Of a stretch of 64,000 nt of DNA, positions 61,753 to 64,000 are shown piece after piece. Source of the DNA: Candidatus Undinarchaeales archaeon (GTDB taxonomy: Archaea; SpSt-1190; JASMDC01). The stretch covers positions 1 to 64,000 of the forward strand of contig JASMDC010000021.1 of the NCBI GenBank assembly GCA_030753015.1. Direction: 5' to 3'. The stretch's first letter is position 1. Each line of letters begins with the position of its first letter. Under the pieces are notes generated by a model, which saw only the letters and a program-made list of their open reading frames with translations, was not told where the DNA came from and made no database searches. The position numbers were made by a program, and so were the translations under genes.

Positions 61753-63192
61753 CTAATCGACGCACTGGCCGGGGTAACCGATCCCGATCTGGTCGCAGCT
61801 CTTGCCGCCCGTGCAATCGCTGTCGCTCAGGCAGCAGTCGAGGGCCGTCGCGCAATCGGACCAAGTCGCGCAGCACTCCACTCCACCACCACCGCCGATG
61901 ACGAGGTACCCCGCAGGGCACGTACCACCGGTCGGGATACCGTACTGGTTCGTGATGGGGTGAGAGCCGATGCTCGCGCCGATGGAGGGACTGCACATAC
62001 CGCCGCCGCTCATGCCGCAGAGGCCGAGGATCGTGTTGCAGTACGTGCTGCCACCACAGTTCGCATCAGAGTTGCACGAATCGCCGAAGCCGCCCACGAG
62101 GACGCATCGGCCAGGGTAACCGATCCCGATCTGGTCGCAGCTCTTGCCGCCCGTGCAATCGCCGTCGCTCAGGCAGCAGTCGAGGGCCGTCGCGCAATCG
62201 GACCATGTCGCGCAGCACTCCACTCCGCCACCGCCGCCGATAACGAGGTAGCCAGCAGGGCACGTACCGCCCGTGGGGATCCCGTACTGGTTCGTGATGG
62301 GGTGGGAGCCGATGCTCGCGCCGATGGAGGGACTGCACATGCCACCACCGCTCATGCCGCAGAGGCCGAGGACCGTGTTGCAGTACGTGCCCGTGCCACA
62401 GTCAGTGTTAGATGTGCATGCGTCGCCGAAGCCGCCCACGAGGACGCACCGGCCGGGGTAACCGATCCCGATCTGGTCGCAGCTCTTGCCGCCCGTGCAG
62501 TCGCTGTCGCTCAGGCAGCAGTCAAGGGCAGTGGTGCAGTTGGACCATGTCGCGCAGCACTCCACTCCGCCACCGCCGCCGATGACGAGGTAGCCAGCAG
62601 GGCACGTGCCACCGGTCGGAACCCCGTACTGGTTCGTGATGGGGTGGGAGCCGATGCTCGCGCCGATGGAGGGATTGCACATGCCGCCGCCGCTCATGCC
62701 GCAGAGGCCGAGGATCGTGTTGCAGTACGTGCCCGCGCCACAGTTAGCATCGGACGTGCATGCGTCGCCGAAGCTGCCGGTGCTGACGGGCGTCGCCGTC
62801 ACCACGCACACGTTGTCCACCAGGGTGGTACCCTCACCGCACGTGACGGGTGGAGGGCACACAGGACAAGGCTCGGGAGGCGCGCAGGTGGGGCAAGGCA
62901 CCGGCTCGGGACAGGTAGGACACCTCTTCTCGGGGCATTCCGGAGGGGGACATTCGGGGCACTCCTCCTTCCTCTGGAGACCTATGGCGCGCGCCGTCTC
63001 AGGCTTCATCATCCTCCGGAAGGTCTTCGGTCGGGCGTCGGGATTGAACCGCTTCCATCGCTTCGCCTTGCCCCTCTTTCGAGCCCTTGCGTCGGCGGCG
63101 GCCGCTGCGTCCGCGAACAGGACGCAGGCTATGACCAGCAGCACGATCGAGCGGAGAACAAGCTTCCTGGAAAGGACGTTCTTGGATGACAT
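61753..63192 (-). CDS. secreted protein with three Cys-rich 114-residue repeats
   Basis: 479 residues. Signal peptide (LRSIVLLVIACVLFADAAAA), a basic stretch, a Cys/Pro/Glu linker (CPECPPPECPEKRCPTCPEP), then three near-identical 114-residue units, each with FGD-x-C, CNT-x-LGLCGMSGGGMC, GGTCPAGYLVIGGGGGVECC, DCCLSDSDCTGGKSCDQIG and YPG-x-C. Unit ends agree with a cysteine-knot-like fold. Likely surface or matrix protein. The opposite strand also shows a long open frame across the repeats, judged a shadow. Confidence 0.88.
   Translation of the reverse strand: MSSKNVLSRKLVLRSIVLLVIACVLFADAAAAADARARKRGKAKRWKRFNPDARPKTFRRMMKPETARAIGLQRKEECPECPPPECPEKRCPTCPEPVPCPTCAPPEPCPVCPPPVTCGEGTTLVDNVCVVTATPVSTGSFGDACTSDANCGAGTYCNTILGLCGMSGGGMCNPSIGASIGSHPITNQYGVPTGGTCPAGYLVIGGGGGVECCATWSNCTTALDCCLSDSDCTGGKSCDQIGIGYPGRCVLVGGFGDACTSNTDCGTGTYCNTVLGLCGMSGGGMCSPSIGASIGSHPITNQYGIPTGGTCPAGYLVIGGGGGVECCATWSDCATALDCCLSDGDCTGGKSCDQIGIGYPGRCVLVGGFGDSCNSDANCGGSTYCNTILGLCGMSGGGMCSPSIGASIGSHPITNQYGIPTGGTCPAGYLVIGGGGGVECCATWSDCATALDCCLSDSDCTGGKSCDQIGIGYPGQCVD
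61756..62781 (-). repeat. three tandem 342-bp coding repeats
   Basis: Exact spacing of 342 bases (for example the GAGGACGCA element at 62098 and 62440) encodes the three protein units; near identity between copies suggests recent duplication or gene conversion. Confidence 0.9.
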
Positions 63193-63468
63193 GGGGATAC
63201 CACCTTTGCGCGAGGATCAAGGCCAGAGGAGGCCGGACTCGTCCGTACTGAATTAGTAAATAGGGATGATATATAACACTATCAGGCTCCCCGGGAGGGA
63301 TTACCGGACGGCCGTGGTCCGCCAGCGATGTTGCCCATCTTCCTCCTCATTAGTTCAGATCCTGTCCAGAGTTCTTGTGTTAGCTAATAATATTTAGTAT
63401 ACTCTTAGAATCCTAATAGCATAGCGATTCTTCTAATTTAATTGGAGATAAAACGCTGACATTAGATC

Positions 63469-63831
63469 TCAGAACGTCAGCACCTTCTCCGATCCGACCA
63501 CCCACTGGGCCAGCTGGGCCATGGTGCTTGCCTCGACACCCTCTATCAGGGCGAGCTCCTTGATACCGCGGGCCGCGGCGCAGGTGCCGCACGCCTTGAC
63601 CTCCCCCCCTCTGTTGATGACCACCTTGAGCATCCGTTCTATGTTGTAGTAGCCCTGCGGCGTCGATTGGCCAGGCAGGGCACAGGTCACGGCATCCCCC
63701 AGCAGGAAGATCCGCACCGGGGAATCGGCGTGCTCCTTCTGGAGCGTCGTCGCCAGACGCAGTGCGTTGAACGCCTTCTCGGTGCCGTAGGGCGCATCGT
63801 TGATTACTAGCAGTATCTTCATTTCTTTCAC
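63469..63831 (-). CDS. DsrE/DsrF-like sulfur-relay family protein
   Basis: 120 residues (start at 63831 or MKILLV at 63822). Single-domain DsrE/TusD-like fold: MKILLVINDAPYGTEKAFNA, FLLGDAVTCALPGQ, and KACGTCAAARGI with Cys residues at the position used for persulfide transfer. Probably cytoplasmic sulfur handling. The 63193-63468 gap and the last 169 bases show only AT-rich promoter-like DNA. Confidence 0.9.
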   Translation of the reverse strand: MKEMKILLVINDAPYGTEKAFNALRLATTLQKEHADSPVRIFLLGDAVTCALPGQSTPQGYYNIERMLKVVINRGGEVKACGTCAAARGIKELALIEGVEASTMAQLAQWVVGSEKVLTF

Positions 63832-64000
63832 CTCGTTCCATGTAAAGACGATAAGAGCGAGTCCGAGAAGTGCCCGTCCATGCCGGGTGTTGAGCGCACC
63901 CCACCCTCTCTTGTCCTCTCCCTGGACATCGCATCCGATAATTCAATGACCGTCCAGATTTATTAACCGTTCGGACATCCCGCTGCTGCTAGCCTTGGCA

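Noticed and set aside
61612..63189. 525-residue open frame on the plus strand
   Set aside because: Antisense to the Cys-rich repeat gene, which has a signal peptide and ordered Cys motifs; the plus frame is Ala/Arg-rich low-complexity sequence, as expected of a shadow.
1..64000. CRISPR array
   Set aside because: No set of short regularly spaced identical repeats with unique spacers was seen; the repeats found are coding repeats, a 117-bp pair, palindromes and a promoter duplication.

Overview
This 64 kb window is archaeal chromosomal DNA with high GC. The archaeal markers are a homing-type tRNA-splicing endonuclease, a Taw3/TYW3-like wybutosine enzyme, an NreA-type repair protein with a C-terminal PCNA-binding box, a DHH phosphoesterase, and many start codons lying about 25-28 bases after a TATA-like box (leaderless transcripts). 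The bifunctional formiminotransferase-cyclodeaminase, FeoAB fusion and large secreted Cys-rich proteins would suit a Thermoplasmatota-like euryarchaeon, but the lineage cannot be fixed from this window alone.

Layout. 0-2.6 kb: two related tyrosine recombinases, the first cut by the window edge. 2.7-5.7 kb: a membrane-anchored Cys-rich protein, then CcdA with a Rieske-thioredoxin lipoprotein (extracytoplasmic redox). 5.8-15.6 kb: cell-envelope style genes (polytopic GT-C-like protein, B12 radical SAM, metal-dependent hydrolases, two flippase-like LPG-synthase TM proteins, a carbamoyltransferase, a PLD-like protein). 15.7-17.2 kb: a lipoprotein. 17.29 kb: tRNA-Leu(TAG), followed by an AT-rich segment with a transposase remnant and a Kef-type antiporter; it ends at an exact 20-bp copy of the tRNA 3' end.

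20.0-28.4 kb: a compact inositol-catabolism island (Lrp-like regulator, Zn dehydrogenase, PfkB kinase, IolB, IolD, IolE, EamA transporter, plus a metallo-beta-lactamase fold protein). It is bracketed by two equal-length 117-bp direct repeats, each ending in the tRNA-Leu 3' sequence. This is the strongest candidate for a mobile or recently acquired system here.

28.4-34 kb: a lipoprotein, a Cys/Gly-tailed protein, a ferredoxin, and an iron-uptake set (FeoAB fusion followed by two DtxR-type regulators) with a palindrome over the feoAB TATA box. 34-44 kb: a 1772-residue secreted Cys-rich membrane protein, NreA, two Yip1-like paralogs and a triple-Kazal protein. 44-49.2 kb: information and nucleotide genes (DHH, Taw3, dCTP deaminase, winged helix, EndA). 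49.2-50.6 kb: a TnpB-only IS605-type element. 50.7-54.7 kb: FTCD, a coiled-coil protein and an M24 peptidase.

54.7-60.8 kb: a methyltransferase, a second B12 radical SAM, an FAD oxidoreductase and a large GT-C-like membrane protein, inserted between an ExoD gene and the peptidase gene that it once adjoined. Duplicated flanks show that the membrane protein took over the peptidase promoter and start codon. 60.8-64 kb: ExoD, tRNA-Asn, a triple-repeat Cys-rich secreted protein and a DsrE-like protein. No CRISPR array or rRNA was seen.
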